Source: Tritrichomonas musculus
Lineage: Eukaryota > Parabasalia > Tritrichomonadida > Tritrichomonadidae
Reading direction: 5' to 3'
Assembly: GCA_039105265.1 (NCBI GenBank)
Contig: JAPFFF010000015.1
Coordinates: 1,178,001-1,242,000 of the forward strand
DNA length: 64,000 bases
Under the pieces are notes generated by a model that saw only the letters and a list, made by a program, of their open reading frames with translations, had not been told where the DNA came from and made no database searches. Below are positions 40,514 to 49,529 of this stretch, piece by piece (within the stretch, counting starts at the first letter, position 1; every line of letters starts with the position of its first letter). The position numbers and the translations under genes are program-made.

Positions 40514-43500
40514 ATGTTCCTTATATTTCTTATCAATACAAATGTTATTTATCGAGATATTAATGAAATTACATTACGTAATGGCAGAACATTGAATTCG
40601 AAAGCTCCTTCTGTTTTAGAAGAATCACTCGATTACGGATGGTTTTATATTAATATTGAAAACACAAATCAGATTAATGCCATAGAGCAAATACTTGATC
40701 AAGAAATTTCTACATCATCAATTTTGAATCCTAAATGGATATGCTTGTTTTTAAACAAAGATCAATATTCAAAGTTATCGCCTGATTATTATATGACCCC
40801 ATCAATAGCCTCAGATAAGTTAGTTTCGCCCCAACTTCTCTCTTCAGAGGATGTTAACATAGAGTCATATTTAATTCATGCTCATCATGATTATTTCAAT
40901 CATACCAACATGACAGAATATTATACGGATTATTATGTTTCACATGACCTTCCAGATCTCACCGATCCTTCAATTTTGTCAGTTGAACCTTTTGAAAAAG
41001 GTCCTGATTTATTAAATCGTTGGGCAACTGGACTTGCTCAGACAGAAACGCAATTTCTTGTCTATAATGGTTATTCACTTGTAACTAACAGACCAATACA
41101 CGAGCATGGAATCAGAGGTGATAACGTGATAATAACAATGCTTGACAGTGGAATTGATACAAGACTCTGCTATTTTCGTGATGATGAAAGAGATGTTCCA
41201 TTTAATACTGATGATTTAGATCATAGAAAGATTGTCCGATATGAAGCTCTTGCTGATACAACAGACTCGAACGGAGGACATGGAACGCATGTTGCTGGAA
41301 TTCTTACCGGAAATGCTTTATGCAATTGTAAAACGAGAACAGGTTCAACAGAAGGACCAAAAAGAGCAAAAATCGGTAATCAATCTAACGCTGCTTTTGC
41401 TAATAATAGCAATACGCAAAATGGAAGCGTACTATTTTCAAATAATTATTTTGATGATGATAATAAACGAGGTGTCAGATTCACGAAGAAAGGTCCTGAC
41501 TGTTATAGCGAATTTGGTTTCAATAATGGATGCCGATGCAGCGCATCTATGTATAACGGGCATGCTCCAAATAGTAAACTATATATGGTTGATGGTGGTC
41601 TAGCAAGTGATCCTACTTCTTTAATTTCAAATATTGATTACAAAAAGATTTTGCTAAAAGCGAGACAGTTTCATTCAAAAATCATGTCAAACAGTTGGGG
41701 ATTCCCTCCCAACAAAGTTGGTTTTCGTCACATGTTTGACACAATTGCTTACGAAAACCCAGATGTATTGCTTCTTTTTGGAGCTGGGAATACAAGGAGA
41801 ATGAATGATATGTATACGCCTGCTAATTCAAAAAATTGTCTTGCGATAGGAGGAACATCAAATTCAAAACTAGCCAATCTCGAAAAAGATCCAGATGATA
41901 GTTATGTATTAGTATACAAACACAATGAATACAAAATAATTCCTGCTCCATGGTCAGAGTCATTGTTTACCTTGTTAAAAACAGACCCAATTCCAAACTT
42001 CAGAAATTTGAAACTTACTTCATCTTTCACCAAAAATAATAGAAATTATATGAATATGATTTGTTTTTCAACAAATTCTTCATGTGATGTTGCTATTATA
42101 GCTCAGCAAGCTAATTGTAGCTCATTAATTTTGCCTTTACCAAGTAATGATTTAAATGCAAAACTGATTTCAATGCCAGAGAACAATTCAAGCCAAAAGA
42201 AAACTAACACGAAGTTAAAGAAATCCAATATAAAACCAAATTTAGTATCAGATGATGACTCTGAACAAATAAATATATCAAATTATCTACTTAGTTCTAA
42301 CATTGGAAAAAAACAAATACCCAAATGCTCACAAAATGTTAATATCACAGTTTTTTATACAGACAATTCTAATCTTCTTACCAATATTTTAAAAGAAGGA
42401 TCTTTTGCATCAATTGATCTTAGATATGCTCAAGATACAGATTACACGATATCCAAATTTAACAGTGGTGGTCCAAGCGATATGGGCTTAATGAAACCAG
42501 ATTTAATGGCGCCTGGTAGTGATATCACATCAGCATATTCGTCATCAGGAAATGTTAGAAATTGTGATGCATCTTCATTGTTAACAAAGTCTGGCACCTC
42601 AATGGCAGTTCCTGTTGTTTCTGCTGCTGCTGCCATGATTCTCCAATATTTTCGTGATGGCTTCTTTCCTTACTTTTTAACACCAAGTGCATCTTTAATG
42701 AAAGCTATGCTAATTAACTGTGCTGGACCCCGAGATAAAGATCCAACACTACGTGGTGGCTATGGTGTCATTTATCTTGATAAAGTTTTAGCATTTCCAG
42801 AGAGTAATTTTCGATTATTAATTGCTGAATCAATTTCTATATCAGAAAACATGATTCTTTCATCAAAATTCACCATTCGTAGGTCAAATAAATTACCCCT
42901 CTGTATAACTCTATCTTGGGATGATCCACCTGTTTCTTCTGAATCAGAACTTCCAGTTTTCGCTGACTTGGATTTGCTCGTAATGACACCATCAAAGAAA
43001 CTTTTGAAATTTGACGACAATCGAATCACTTCAAAGCGAATTTTTATTCCTGAAGCTGAATCTGGTCAATATGAAATAAAAGTTTTGTGTCCCGTTCTTT
43101 ACAAGCCAAACGTAATTGTCAATTTTTCTATCGTCGTCACCGGCCAATTTAAGCAGTCAGGCTTTCTCAAGTTTGATCCAATTCCAATGTCAAGGAAACA
43201 ATGTGACATAGGAAAGACTGGGTATCTTTGTGAACAGGAAGTTCATCTTCTTCCGATTAATAAGAAGATGGAATTACCATCACGAAAATATTTGCATTTT
43301 ATGATGACTATGCCTGATTTGAAAAGTGAGACAAATAACAATGGTAACAATAATAATAGCTCATTAAGCAATTGCCTCTCGATATCTGTCACAGTCGATC
43401 AACTAATTGGTTCAAATATACAGATCGAGATAGCAACAGATCAAACTCATAAGTTTGGAGGAAATCTTCTTCATTTTGAAAGATTAAAAGGTCAGGCAAC

Positions 43501-44077
43501 TGAGTTTAGAATCAATCATGAAACTAGTCCTCCGATCAAAAAAGGTCAAGCAATTTACCTTTCCATTTATCAAGCAACTGAAAAAGTGAATTATGTCAAT
43601 GTTGAAGCTTCGATATTATCCTATGAAATTGCTGAAAATGAAGAGAATAATGATAAGGAAAATAAAAACAACATGACTATTGACGTTAGTGGGAAATTGA
43701 AGACTTTGGCTAATTTCCGTTACAGAAAAAAGATAATGAGTAAAGCATCGAGATTAGTAACATTGCATAATGTTGATTATAAACCAAAGAAAATCGATTA
43801 TGAATTAATTAGAAACAAAAGAGTTTATAAATTGGCTCCTTCTAAAAGACCTTTGCCTACTGCTGATTATAATACAAATGATCTTTCTGAATTAAATTTC
43901 TTCAATCCTGATTTCTTCTTCTTTTCGCTGATTATTGTTTTCGTTGTTGGCTTTTTCTTGCTTATGTATTGCTCTTTCCGTGATAGTCCAAATGAATTAA
44001 AAACAAATATTGACAATAATGGCGAATTAGCTAATACTCCATTAGAAGATGTTCCATATGAATCTGAAATTCCTTAA
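40514..44077 (+). CDS. Membrane-anchored subtilisin-like serine peptidase (family S8)
   Basis: 1187 residues from the ATG at 40514 (the open frame starts one codon earlier at TTG). The N-terminus MFLIFLINTNV is a short hydrophobic signal candidate. All catalytic residues of S8 are present: Asp D211 in ITMLDSGIDT, His H256 in GGHGTHVAGILTG, oxyanion Asn N426 in LLFGAGNTRR, and Ser S696 in KSGTSMAVPVVSAA. A Cys-rich insert (about 275-355, CNCKTRTG ... CRCSASMYNG) lies between His and Asn, and a long insert (about 460-620) resembles a PA-like region. A jelly-roll C-terminal part follows, then a transmembrane helix at about 1133-1155 (SLIIVFVVGFFLLMYC) and a short tail. Trichomonads have a family of such surface subtilisins, e.g. 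TvSUB1. A transposon ends 48 bp upstream. Confidence 0.9.
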   Translation: MFLIFLINTNVIYRDINEITLRNGRTLNSKAPSVLEESLDYGWFYINIENTNQINAIEQILDQEISTSSILNPKWICLFLNKDQYSKLSPDYYMTPSIASDKLVSPQLLSSEDVNIESYLIHAHHDYFNHTNMTEYYTDYYVSHDLPDLTDPSILSVEPFEKGPDLLNRWATGLAQTETQFLVYNGYSLVTNRPIHEHGIRGDNVIITMLDSGIDTRLCYFRDDERDVPFNTDDLDHRKIVRYEALADTTDSNGGHGTHVAGILTGNALCNCKTRTGSTEGPKRAKIGNQSNAAFANNSNTQNGSVLFSNNYFDDDNKRGVRFTKKGPDCYSEFGFNNGCRCSASMYNGHAPNSKLYMVDGGLASDPTSLISNIDYKKILLKARQFHSKIMSNSWGFPPNKVGFRHMFDTIAYENPDVLLLFGAGNTRRMNDMYTPANSKNCLAIGGTSNSKLANLEKDPDDSYVLVYKHNEYKIIPAPWSESLFTLLKTDPIPNFRNLKLTSSFTKNNRNYMNMICFSTNSSCDVAIIAQQANCSSLILPLPSNDLNAKLISMPENNSSQKKTNTKLKKSNIKPNLVSDDDSEQINISNYLLSSNIGKKQIPKCSQNVNITVFYTDNSNLLTNILKEGSFASIDLRYAQDTDYTISKFNSGGPSDMGLMKPDLMAPGSDITSAYSSSGNVRNCDASSLLTKSGTSMAVPVVSAAAAMILQYFRDGFFPYFLTPSASLMKAMLINCAGPRDKDPTLRGGYGVIYLDKVLAFPESNFRLLIAESISISENMILSSKFTIRRSNKLPLCITLSWDDPPVSSESELPVFADLDLLVMTPSKKLLKFDDNRITSKRIFIPEAESGQYEIKVLCPVLYKPNVIVNFSIVVTGQFKQSGFLKFDPIPMSRKQCDIGKTGYLCEQEVHLLPINKKMELPSRKYLHFMMTMPDLKSETNNNGNNNNSSLSNCLSISVTVDQLIGSNIQIEIATDQTHKFGGNLLHFERLKGQATEFRINHETSPPIKKGQAIYLSIYQATEKVNYVNVEASILSYEIAENEENNDKENKNNMTIDVSGKLKTLANFRYRKKIMSKASRLVTLHNVDYKPKKIDYELIRNKRVYKLAPSKRPLPTADYNTNDLSELNFFNPDFFFFSLIIVFVVGFFLLMYCSFRDSPNELKTNIDNNGELANTPLEDVPYESEIP

Positions 44078-44364
44078 GAATTAGTTGTATTCTGTTCAAC
44101 AAATATTTTTTAATATTATATCTATTTTACATCTCTCTCAAAACATATTATTTGCAATAATAATTTATATTAATTGTAATAAAGCGGTATTTACAAATCC
44201 TTTATTTATATTTTTACATTCAAACCTATATCAAAAAAATCCGTTTATGTATTTATAACGGGGAAATTGAATGATAACGAAGTATTCAATTTTGAATGAA
44301 AATGCATCAAATTTCTATGATTAATTTTTTTTTGTATGAAATTTATTAATTTATATCACCAAAT
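44078..44364. other. Short spacer
   Basis: AT-rich spacer of under 300 bp between the subtilisin and kinase genes, which face the same way. Nothing beyond the initiator listed next. Confidence 0.4.
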
Positions 44365-44371
44365 TCATTTT
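44365..44371 (+). promoter_or_regulatory. Initiator element TCATTTT
   Basis: TCATTTT lies 11 nt (from its A) before the ATG at 44378 and downstream of the alternative ATG at 44336. It is the main reason for choosing the second ATG as the start of the kinase. Confidence 0.5.
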
Positions 44372-44377
44372 AATAAA

Positions 44378-46513
44378 ATGACTGAACAAGAATCAAATGA
44401 AACAATTGGTGAAGGTGAGAAAAAATACAGACGAGGAGAAGTGATTGGTGTCGGTGGATTCGGCCTTGTTTATGAAGCATATGATTTAAAAAATGACCAA
44501 AAAGTTGTTATCAAAGTATTAAAACGAAAAAGCAAAGAAGAAACGTTTAAAAAAGAAATAAACATCATGAAGCAAATACAGCATGACTCTGTTGTGACTT
44601 TACTAGACACGTTTCGATCGCAAGACAACTCTTTTTGCGCCGTTATGAATTATGCTGAAAATGGGTCGATATTAAGCGATATAATACGGAATGGTCCTTA
44701 CTCAGAAGACAAAATGAAAGGATACATGAAGTCGATTTTAGAGGGACTTGATTCAGTTCATAAGCAAGGGATCATTCATAACGATATAAAAGCAGCCAAT
44801 ATATTATTAAATAAAGGAAAAGCTCTTATTGCTGATTTTGGCGCCTCTATTGATACTAAAGTGACAAAAAATCTAAGGACATCAATTGGGTCCCCTCATT
44901 GGATGTCCCCAGAAACAGCAAGTGGACAGCCTGTATCGGTAAAGAGCGATATTTGGTCAATTGGAATATTGGCAATTGAAATGTTGACTGGAAAGCCGCC
45001 ATTGTCGAATTTCCCTGGTTCGACTGTTTTATTGATATTGAAAGAGACAAAAAGAGTTCCTATATCTCTAAAAGTTTCCGATATTTGTCTCTCATTTATT
45101 AAAATGTGCCTTCAATCAAATCCAAAGTATCGTCCTGATGCATCAGATCTTCTTTATCATCCATTTTTCATGGATACATCTAATTCAAACAATGGAATAC
45201 AAAAATCAAGCTTTTTCATTGATTTGGCAAATCAAATAACAAAGGAAGTTCATCTTTGCTCTCAAATTTTAAATGAGAATAAAGAAAAAATATTTTGCTC
45301 TTTGAAAAACTTGAATGAAATAAATGATCGTTTCATTCTTCTTGAAATAGTTGCTCTTTTCTCTAAAGAAAACAGTATTAAGTTTATCTCACCAATCATC
45401 GAGCATTTATTGAAAAGTGATACAGATCAAATTTCATCTGATGAAATAATAAAGATAATTTTGATGTTCTTACGAAATGTTGATGATAAAAGTGAGACTT
45501 TAAGCAAATTTGACCTTTTCAGTTACCTATCGGAAGAATCAGTGAAAGAAAATCCACTAGTTTATATCATCCAAGAGCAATTAAAATTAGATGATAAAAA
45601 AATTATCAATATTGATGATACAATTTCATTTCTTTCTAATTATCATTATGACTATATTTATAATAAATTAATCAAAATTTGGCAATTTGTACAAATTCCA
45701 AGAAGGCTTCGATTATTACTAAATGAAAAAATGCATGAAATTACCTCGGACTCTTTTTCGGCAGCTCTTAGAATGATAAATAGCTTCCAGCTTGATCAAA
45801 CTCAAATTAAATGCTTTTGTCACTTTTTTGATATAACAGCAATCAAAAATTTCACAAAAGAAAACTTTTATCAAATATTAAATATTTTGGTAAAATCGCC
45901 ACTGGACACACTAGGATATCATCAGCAAAATATTACATCGTCCTTTATAATTAATTACTGCATCAGCCAAAATATGTACGTACAAAATGATGATGAGATG
46001 CTTCATAAAATAATAGAAAATACTGTCAGTATCTTGGAGCAATTGACAAAAATAAATATTACTAGCGTGTTAGAAAAAAATTCCGAGTTTTGGAAAGTAT
46101 TATACAAAAACCATATGTTAAAAGCTATATCATCTTTTGCTAGTAAATGTTCAAATGAATTTGATAAAAATATTGATATAGAATTAACTTTGAAAATGAT
46201 AAAGCATTCGATTGAATCACGCCAATATGGTGACTTTGAATTTTATAATTGCATGTTTAAAAATTCTACAAAACTTTGCTCATCATTTGTCACTAGTCCA
46301 CTTTTTATGGTATTTTGTAAAACTTTGTTTCAAGTATTGCCAGCTTATTTAGATAATTATCTCCAAATTATTCAAGAATTGATAAGTACGCCTAAAAAGC
46401 CAAACAACTTTTACATTTGTCTCAGAGGACCACTTACTAGAATATCTATTTTCAATCATAATCAAAATGCTGCTCTCTTATTGAAAATGTTAAATAAAGA
46501 GCAAATTCAGTAA
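44378..46513 (+). CDS. STE-group protein kinase with helical C-terminus (Cdc7/MAP3K-epsilon-like)
   Basis: 711 residues from ATG 44378 (MTEQESNETIGEG); an upstream in-frame ATG at 44336 would add 14. The kinase domain spans about 18-270: glycine loop VIGVGGFGLVYEAYD, Lys K46 in VVIKVLK, catalytic Asp D136 in IIHNDIKAANILL, D153 in IADFGASI, and GSPHWMSPETASG before the APE region. HND replaces HRD, so it is a non-RD kinase. GSPHWMSPE and SDIWSIGILAIEMLTGKPP place it in the STE20/MAP3K group. The remaining 430 residues are alpha-solenoid, the layout of MAP3K-epsilon and fungal Cdc7/SepH, which control septation and cytokinesis through the SIN pathway. A role in division is an inference. Active-site residues are otherwise complete. 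Confidence 0.8.
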   Translation: MTEQESNETIGEGEKKYRRGEVIGVGGFGLVYEAYDLKNDQKVVIKVLKRKSKEETFKKEINIMKQIQHDSVVTLLDTFRSQDNSFCAVMNYAENGSILSDIIRNGPYSEDKMKGYMKSILEGLDSVHKQGIIHNDIKAANILLNKGKALIADFGASIDTKVTKNLRTSIGSPHWMSPETASGQPVSVKSDIWSIGILAIEMLTGKPPLSNFPGSTVLLILKETKRVPISLKVSDICLSFIKMCLQSNPKYRPDASDLLYHPFFMDTSNSNNGIQKSSFFIDLANQITKEVHLCSQILNENKEKIFCSLKNLNEINDRFILLEIVALFSKENSIKFISPIIEHLLKSDTDQISSDEIIKIILMFLRNVDDKSETLSKFDLFSYLSEESVKENPLVYIIQEQLKLDDKKIINIDDTISFLSNYHYDYIYNKLIKIWQFVQIPRRLRLLLNEKMHEITSDSFSAALRMINSFQLDQTQIKCFCHFFDITAIKNFTKENFYQILNILVKSPLDTLGYHQQNITSSFIINYCISQNMYVQNDDEMLHKIIENTVSILEQLTKINITSVLEKNSEFWKVLYKNHMLKAISSFASKCSNEFDKNIDIELTLKMIKHSIESRQYGDFEFYNCMFKNSTKLCSSFVTSPLFMVFCKTLFQVLPAYLDNYLQIIQELISTPKKPNNFYICLRGPLTRISIFNHNQNAALLLKMLNKEQIQ

Positions 46514-46965
46514 ATAAATTAATTGGAAAAGGAATAAACGAATATGAATCTTTTTTTAATGCACTTGGAATTTTTTTCAGATGTTAAATATTCATAAAAA
46601 AATTGTAGCTAATAAAAATTGAAAGAAATTGGATTGCCATGTAATTTATACGATATCATGTATTAAGTAAAAAAAAAGCTTTATTTGCTTTAAAATGTTC
46701 ACAGTGCGCTATTTTTCTAACTATCGTTCAATGAGTAATTGAGAAAACGATATATTTTAACTACTATAACTGCTTACTGCATCATTTTAATATAATATTA
46801 ACTTAACAGTTAGAATTTTTATTTTGGAAGTGGTGCAATTCTTGTATTTTTTAGAATTCTGAACTAAATATTTATATTTTGAATACTATTTAAAATAAAG
46901 TTAGCATAACTTTTTCAGACCCAAAAAAGTCTGATAAAACAATTTTATTTGTAAATTTTCTTTGA
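46514..46965. other. AT-rich spacer
   Basis: 452 bp, no gene recognised. It should contain the promoter of the SANT protein gene; no good initiator was seen next to the ATG at 46966. Confidence 0.45.
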
Positions 46966-49008
46966 ATGAGTGCAAATCCACCACGCCAGCCTGCAATTAA
47001 ACGATTTAATATCACTGATGCTGGTGTGAGTATCCCTCCAGATCCTTCGCATAATATTTCTAATAATATAAATGTGAACCAATCTCAAGCTGCTCAACCT
47101 CGTCATTCATTACCAACATCAAATGCAGCTTCAATTCCAATTAATCAACCCATTCATTCATCTCCGCCAATCGCTGGAAATGTTGTTTTGATGTATAATA
47201 ACAATAATAATAATTCGACAAACAGCAGCAATAATAATAATAACAATTCAACAAATAGCCATAAGCCACCAGTTCATACATTGAAGCGATTAGTGCAACA
47301 ACAACAGCAGCAGCAACAAATACCTCAAATGCAACCAATGGGACAATCACCAAATTCACAAGTAAACCAACAAAAATCAAATCCAAAAATTATTTCTTCA
47401 AGGCCAAATACGCCACCACCTATTAATTATAATGTTAGTCAATTGCAAATTCAACAGCAACAGCAGCAACAACTTCTTCCAATCCATCATATGCAGCAGC
47501 AACAAATTATGCAACAGCAAATTTATTGTCCACCAACTCAACAGCAAATGCAACAACAAATGCAAATGCAAGCTATTCATTCACCTGGCCGAAACTATCT
47601 TTCTAATGGCGCTCCTGGGCCTAGTAATGGACAAATGTTAATGGCGCAACAACAACAAATTCAATATCAAATTCAACAGCAGCAAATGATGCAACAGCAG
47701 CAGATGCAGCAGATTCAACAACAGCAATACCAACAACAGCAGATGCAACAAATTCAGCATCAAGTTAATACCAATACAGGAGCCATTAATGGCTCACCAA
47801 TAAATGATATGGCTTTAGTTAATAGTAATGTTACTAAAGGCAGCTCGAAATCATCTAGAGCAAGTAAATCAGATTTAAATAATATAAACGCCAATATTTC
47901 TGGACATCAAAATAAACTTCAAAATAATTCAACAGGTTCAAATAATGCTAAAAATAGCAATAAAGCTAAAAATCAACATATTGCAGAATTAAGAAATGAT
48001 GATTCAAATGATTTTTTATCAGAATCAAATAATAATAATAGTGAAATTAATAATTTATCAAATTTATTTATCCGTGATCCTCCTCCGATCAGTGCGGCAT
48101 ATTATCCAGTTCTTCCTGGAAAAAGAGAAGTTCAACTTCTTTTGAAAAAAGTTGATTTTGAATTAAAAGAGACGAAACAGCAACTTAGCGAATTAAACAA
48201 GTTAAAACAAAAAAATCTTCTTGTTAAAGCAAATTTTGAAACGCTTGATCCTTCATTAATGGTTCAAAGTCATCTCGGAATGATTATATCTCATATTGAT
48301 GTTAAACGAATAACAGATGATAATAAAAAACGAACTACAAAAATGCACAATCAATACCATGTTACAAATCCAAAAATTGATCACCGAATTATGCATCATA
48401 GCCATCTTGGCTACCTTCAACGCAATATTGATACAAATTCAGAAAATATTGAACACTTTTTCAATGCAGCTTTCAATTGGAAGAAGATGGCTGAAGAAAA
48501 AGGAAGAAATCTTGCCAGACAATATTCTGAAAGACATCAAATTTGGGAAAATGCAAGTAAAGCATTAAATGCATATCATAATCAGGAAAGAGCAGTATTA
48601 AATGAGTGGCCTCCTGAAATGATTCCTCTTCTTCCAAAACCGAAAGATAATGCATCTCTCCGTCAATGGACTGCGCCTGATCAGCCAATGTATCTTGATG
48701 ATATTGAATTTTATTCATACGCTTTTTATACGATGAATGCTTTTGTGCCTGATCCAGTGAAAGCTCATAAAGAATATAAACAGAGATTAACTTGGACCTC
48801 GGCAGAAAAGCAGATTTTTTTGGATAAGTATAGATTACATCCGAGAGAATTTAAGAAAATTGCAGCTGGTTTGCCACATAAATGTGTGAAAGATGTAATA
48901 GAATACTATTATTGCCATAGAATTGATTTAAATTTAAAAGAAATTGAACAGCAATCCAAAAAGAGAGGCAGAAAGAAGGTGATCACAGAAGGTTCTGTTC
49001 GCAAATAA
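46966..49008 (+). CDS. NCoR/SNT1-like SANT-domain corepressor
   Basis: 680 residues, ATG start. Residues 1-330 are Gln/Asn-rich (many QQQQQ and NNNN runs). At about 395-430 there is a basic helical segment (KREVQLLLKKVDFELKETKQ). At about 485-530 is a segment like the one before the SANT domain of NCoR (FFNAAFNWKKMAEEKGRNLA, then YSERHQIW). The SANT domain follows at about 605-655: LTWTSAEKQIFLDKYRLHP, REFKKIAAGLPHKCVKDVIE, YYYCHRIDLN. Its closest known pattern is the second SANT of NCoR/SMRT and yeast SNT1 (W...E...F...F..HP..F..IA ... V.....YYY). Those proteins scaffold class I histone deacetylase complexes with a WD40 partner (TBL1/SIF2). A TUP1-like WD40 gene lies at 5170-6510, though linkage is not meaningful. 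It ends with a basic motif KKRGRKK. Confidence 0.8.
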   Translation: MSANPPRQPAIKRFNITDAGVSIPPDPSHNISNNINVNQSQAAQPRHSLPTSNAASIPINQPIHSSPPIAGNVVLMYNNNNNNSTNSSNNNNNNSTNSHKPPVHTLKRLVQQQQQQQQIPQMQPMGQSPNSQVNQQKSNPKIISSRPNTPPPINYNVSQLQIQQQQQQQLLPIHHMQQQQIMQQQIYCPPTQQQMQQQMQMQAIHSPGRNYLSNGAPGPSNGQMLMAQQQQIQYQIQQQQMMQQQQMQQIQQQQYQQQQMQQIQHQVNTNTGAINGSPINDMALVNSNVTKGSSKSSRASKSDLNNINANISGHQNKLQNNSTGSNNAKNSNKAKNQHIAELRNDDSNDFLSESNNNNSEINNLSNLFIRDPPPISAAYYPVLPGKREVQLLLKKVDFELKETKQQLSELNKLKQKNLLVKANFETLDPSLMVQSHLGMIISHIDVKRITDDNKKRTTKMHNQYHVTNPKIDHRIMHHSHLGYLQRNIDTNSENIEHFFNAAFNWKKMAEEKGRNLARQYSERHQIWENASKALNAYHNQERAVLNEWPPEMIPLLPKPKDNASLRQWTAPDQPMYLDDIEFYSYAFYTMNAFVPDPVKAHKEYKQRLTWTSAEKQIFLDKYRLHPREFKKIAAGLPHKCVKDVIEYYYCHRIDLNLKEIEQQSKKRGRKKVITEGSVRK

Positions 49009-49529
49009 AATTGGTGAAGACAGTTAAATATATTATATTAATTATATTTATATATACATAAAATAGTTGTTTTAATAAAAATTTATTTTCTACACTCTCA
49101 ATATTCTTTACACAATTTATTGAATACTACAGAAATTTTACGAATTTCCCGTATAACTTTTTGTGAGCGCTAGCTCACAAAAAGTTTGGAGGAAAATTCG
49201 TAAATCTCTGAATTGAATACACTTTTTGAGTTTTTTCTCTCAAAAAGTGTGCATTCAAGAGATTTGAATATTTTTTTTAATAGCAAATTAATTTATTATT
49301 ATCTTTTTAATTAAAAATTTATAAGATATATTTTCATTATTTTAAAATTTAATATTAAATTATAAACATTTAATTCAAATAAAAATCATTATTTATCCAA
49401 TATATATATTATTAATTTGCTAGTTTATGCTGACATTTTATATAAAAAGGAGGTACATAATTATATATAATCGATACAGATAAAAAAAATCTAAATTATA
49501 AATTATTTATTAAATATAAATAAATATAA
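49009..49529. other. Spacer between convergent genes
   Basis: 520 bp between the 3' ends of the SANT and importin genes. It contains two abutting 64-bp hairpins (49139-49265); otherwise AT-rich with no gene. Confidence 0.5.
49139..49265. repeat. Two abutting 64-bp hairpins
   Basis: Hairpin 1 (49139-49202) has an outer stem TACGAATTT/AAATTCGTA and an inner stem ACTTTTTGTGAGC/GCTCACAAAAAGT around GCTA. Hairpin 2 (49202-49265) pairs AAATCTCT...CACTTTTTGAG with CTCAAAAAGTG...AGAGATTT around TTTTTTCT. Both are built on an ACTTTTTG(T)GAG core. They lie in the shared 3' region of two convergent genes and could form RNA structure in either transcript. Confidence 0.7.
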
